Origin: Planctomycetota bacterium
GTDB lineage: Bacteria > Planctomycetota > Phycisphaerae > Phycisphaerales > UBA1924
DNA length: 7,889 bases
Assembly (NCBI GenBank): GCA_017303565.1
Contig: JAFLCM010000111.1
Coordinates: forward strand, 1 to 7,889
Reading direction: 5' to 3'
The position numbers and the translations under genes were made by a program. Shown piece after piece: positions 5,599 to 7,889 of this stretch (position 1 is its first letter; every line of letters starts with the position of its first letter). Under the pieces are notes generated by a model. That model saw only the letters and a list, made by a program, of their open reading frames with translations, did no database searches and was not told the origin of the DNA.

Positions 5599-7884
5599 AT
5601 GCGACGACCGTTGACAACGCCCCGCTTGTTCGCCGCGCTGGCACTGCTGCTCGCGCACGCAGGGCTTGCCCGTGCCCAGAACGTTATCTACGTCAAGTCG
5701 CTCGGGCCGGGTGAGACCCGCCCCGTCGCCAACGGGCAGTCATGGGCCACCGCGTACGTCAACCTGCAGGACGCCCTCGACTTCCGCGCCAACCAGTCCA
5801 TCTTCAACCAGACGTTCGAGATCTGGGTCTGCGGCAAGCACATCCCCCCCACTTCCACCCGCACCCAGCCCGGCGTCATCCGAACCGAGACCTTCCGCAA
5901 ACTCCGCCAGAACACCCGGATCCTCGGCGGCTTCGCCGGAACCGAGGCCGTCGCCAATCAGCGCAACCCGGCCCAGAACCCGACGATCCTCTCGGGTGAC
6001 ATCGGCAACGACAACAACCCCGCCAACAACACCTTCACACTCGTCACCCTCGGCGGGATCGACGGCACCGTCCAGGGCAAGGCCGACCTCACGCTCGTGT
6101 TCGACGGGCTGATCTTCCAAGACGGCGTCGCCAACACCACCGGCCGCTACGAGGCCCCGTGCGTCAACATCTTCTCCGACCACGCCGCGACTTTCAACAA
6201 CTGCACCTTCCGCAACAACACCGCCGGCTCACCGAACGCCACCAACGGGCAGGGCGCCGCCGTCCAGCACCAGAGCAGCGCCAAGCCCGTCTTCAACGAC
6301 TGCACCTTCATCGACAACTTCAGCAACGGCGAGGGCGGCGCCGTCTGGGTCTCGGGCGCGCTCACCGGCGTCGAGTTCAACCGATGCAACTTCATCCGGA
6401 ACAAGGCCCGCGTCGGCGGCGCCGTCCTCGCCAAGGGCAGCCCCGTCACCATCAACGGCGGCCAGTTCCTCGACAACTCCGCGGCGTTCCACGGCGGCGC
6501 CATCGCCCGTCTCCAGGGCGGGAACGTCGTGGTCACCAACACCGAGTTCAGCCGCAACGCCGCGGGCGTCGCCAACCCGGGCGTCCTCGTGGCCGCGTCG
6601 GACTTCGCCGAGGGCGGCGCCATCTCGCTCCAGTCGACCGACCTGCTGCAGGCCAACGACCGCCTCGTCCTCTGCCGTTTCAACGACAACGAGGTCAACG
6701 CCCAGGGCGCCCCGTGGGGCGCGAACGCCAACCGCGGCGGCGGCGCCATCCACCACGTCAACGGCTCCTTGGTCATCTCCCGCTGCGACTTCAACGAGCA
6801 CGCCCTTCCGAACAGCCCCAACGCACTCGGCGCCGCCATCCGAGCCTACAGCGGCGCCTCCAACAACTTCACCCAGGGTTCACGCATCCGCATCGACCGC
6901 TCCACCTTCTACCTCAACGAATCACCGGGCGGACGAGGCGGAGCAATCAACACCTACCGCGGCCAACTCGACGTCTACGCCTCCCAGTTCATCCAGAACA
7001 AGGCCCGGGGCGACGGCACGGCCATTTTCTACGAGGATCCCCCACCCACCAACCCCGCCAACCCAAACGGGGCCCGCGCCTCGGTCCTCATCGCCGACTC
7101 GCTCTTCCACGCCAACACCTGCACCCGTGCCGGCTCCAACTGCGCCGCCCCCAGCAACGGCGCCCTCGCCGCCCAGGGAGACTCCCGGGTCATCAACTGC
7201 ACCTTCGTCAACAACACCGCCAGCCAGACCGCCGGCGTCATGCTCCTGCAGATCAACGGCTCGATCGTCCCCAACCCAGCCATCGCGAACTCCATCCTCT
7301 ACGCCAACGTCAACCTCATCCCGCCCCCCTCCGGACGCCCCTACGCCGCCAACTTCAACACCGACGCCGCCAACATCTCCGGTTTCCAATCCGTCGTCAG
7401 CAACTGCATCGGAGGCGGATTCCCCCTCGGCAACAACCTCAGCGTGGACCCAAGGTTCCTCGACGCCGACGGCCCGGACAACTTCCTCGGCTCGAAGGAC
7501 GACAACTACCGCCCGGCCCTGAACTCGCCGTGCCTTGACGCGGCCGACTCCACAAGGCTTCCCGCGGACGGCGCCGACCTCGACGCCGACTCCAACACCT
7601 CCGAGTCGCTCCCGCTCGACCTCGACCAGATGCCCCGCCGTCAGGACGTGCCCGACGCGCCCGACATCGGCCCGGGAGGCTCGCCCGTCCCCGACATCGG
7701 CTGCTACGAGGCCATCCCCGCCGTCTCCGTCTCGTTCTGGAACAACCCCGCCGGCGGCGCGTTCGGCACCGCTTCCAACTGGACCCCCAGCGGCACGCCC
7801 CCCACCACCGGCACCGCGATCTTCGACGGTTTATCAGTGAACGGATTGTTAATAATTTTAGTCTTAACATTAAATATATCATAG
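5599..7884 (+). CDS. Exported right-handed beta-helix protein, 3' end disrupted
   Basis: A predicted surface or secreted structural protein; no enzyme activity can be assigned. Residues 1-26 form a Sec signal peptide with a likely ARA|Q cleavage at 26/27. An opening block (27-62) reads like the IYV...NGQSWATAYVNLQDAL start of planctomycete beta-helix proteins. Residues about 187-570 hold eleven or twelve rungs with a repeated C/x-x-F-x-x-N pattern (NNCTFRNN 200-207, NDCTFIDN 233-240, NRCNFIRN 261-268, INCTFVNN 532-539). They alternate with GGA motifs (GGAV, GGAI), similar to polymorphic outer-membrane protein repeats. Residues 642-704, from NSPCLDAAD to DIGCYEA, resemble a choice-of-anchor Q domain. 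A new module starts at about 713 (WNNPAGGAFGTASNWTPSG), typical of longer surface proteins. The frame then enters AT-rich DNA at about 7831 and meets TAG after 18 foreign-looking codons, so the true gene is probably longer. The function could be adhesion or polysaccharide binding. Confidence 0.82.
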   Translation: MRRPLTTPRLFAALALLLAHAGLARAQNVIYVKSLGPGETRPVANGQSWATAYVNLQDALDFRANQSIFNQTFEIWVCGKHIPPTSTRTQPGVIRTETFRKLRQNTRILGGFAGTEAVANQRNPAQNPTILSGDIGNDNNPANNTFTLVTLGGIDGTVQGKADLTLVFDGLIFQDGVANTTGRYEAPCVNIFSDHAATFNNCTFRNNTAGSPNATNGQGAAVQHQSSAKPVFNDCTFIDNFSNGEGGAVWVSGALTGVEFNRCNFIRNKARVGGAVLAKGSPVTINGGQFLDNSAAFHGGAIARLQGGNVVVTNTEFSRNAAGVANPGVLVAASDFAEGGAISLQSTDLLQANDRLVLCRFNDNEVNAQGAPWGANANRGGGAIHHVNGSLVISRCDFNEHALPNSPNALGAAIRAYSGASNNFTQGSRIRIDRSTFYLNESPGGRGGAINTYRGQLDVYASQFIQNKARGDGTAIFYEDPPPTNPANPNGARASVLIADSLFHANTCTRAGSNCAAPSNGALAAQGDSRVINCTFVNNTASQTAGVMLLQINGSIVPNPAIANSILYANVNLIPPPSGRPYAANFNTDAANISGFQSVVSNCIGGGFPLGNNLSVDPRFLDADGPDNFLGSKDDNYRPALNSPCLDAADSTRLPADGADLDADSNTSESLPLDLDQMPRRQDVPDAPDIGPGGSPVPDIGCYEAIPAVSVSFWNNPAGGAFGTASNWTPSGTPPTTGTAIFDGLSVNGLLIILVLTLNIS

Positions 7885-7889
7885 ATAAT
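7831..7889. other. AT-rich foreign or chimeric end segment
   Basis: Only 12 of these 59 bases are G or C, while the DNA before is strongly GC-rich up to the junction. No gradual transition is seen. The segment contains short runs such as AATAATTTTA and TAAATATATC and a GTTAA/TTAAC inverted repeat (7848-7852 with 7864-7868), but nothing that identifies a known element. It is either a chimeric sequence end or the edge of an inserted AT-rich element. Confidence 0.8.

Noticed and set aside
4551..5644. Minus-strand open frames spanning the peptidase end, the inverted repeat and the leader
   Set aside because: They run through repeat units and the antisense of the peptidase domain, give low-complexity protein and show no domain or start signal.

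Overview
The window looks like a fragment of a high-GC bacterial genome, most likely Planctomycetota and plausibly class Phycisphaerae. I infer this from the overall composition, the hairpin-bearing intergenic repeats, and a secreted right-handed beta-helix protein that ends in a 'choice-of-anchor Q'-like block. No rRNA or other phylogenetic marker is present, so the taxonomy is tentative.

Layout. Positions 1-209 hold two direct copies of a hairpin-rich intergenic repeat. Positions 210-5270 are a tight plus-strand operon of three genes: a sodium:solute symporter (SSS family), a cytoplasmic GH3 beta-N-acetylhexosaminidase of NagZ type, and a lipoprotein peptidase of the S9B/DPP4 type. The gaps are 4 nt and then a 1-nt TGATG overlap. 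Positions 5271-5411 hold a third copy of the repeat in inverted orientation, so the operon is bounded at both ends by the same element with almost no spacer. Positions 5412-5598 are a leader rich in inverted repeats. From 5599 a large exported beta-helix protein runs towards the window end. At about 7831 the sequence changes abruptly from GC-rich to AT-rich (12 G/C in the last 59 bases), which breaks that gene and probably marks a chimeric or foreign end.

How the genes may work together. The GH3 enzyme would release terminal N-acetylhexosamines inside the cytoplasm, the SSS protein would bring in a small sodium-coupled solute, and the envelope-anchored DPP4-like enzyme would trim dipeptides from peptides outside the inner membrane. 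Scavenging of peptidoglycan or glycopeptide fragments is a reasonable inference, but the substrates cannot be read from sequence.

Most worth a second look: (1) the inverted repeat element that abuts the operon at its start and stop codons and shows a compensatory base-pair change in its hairpin; (2) the leader at 5537-5592, which can form two long, mutually competing stems, one of which buries the Shine-Dalgarno sequence of the beta-helix gene; (3) the AT-rich junction at the window end.
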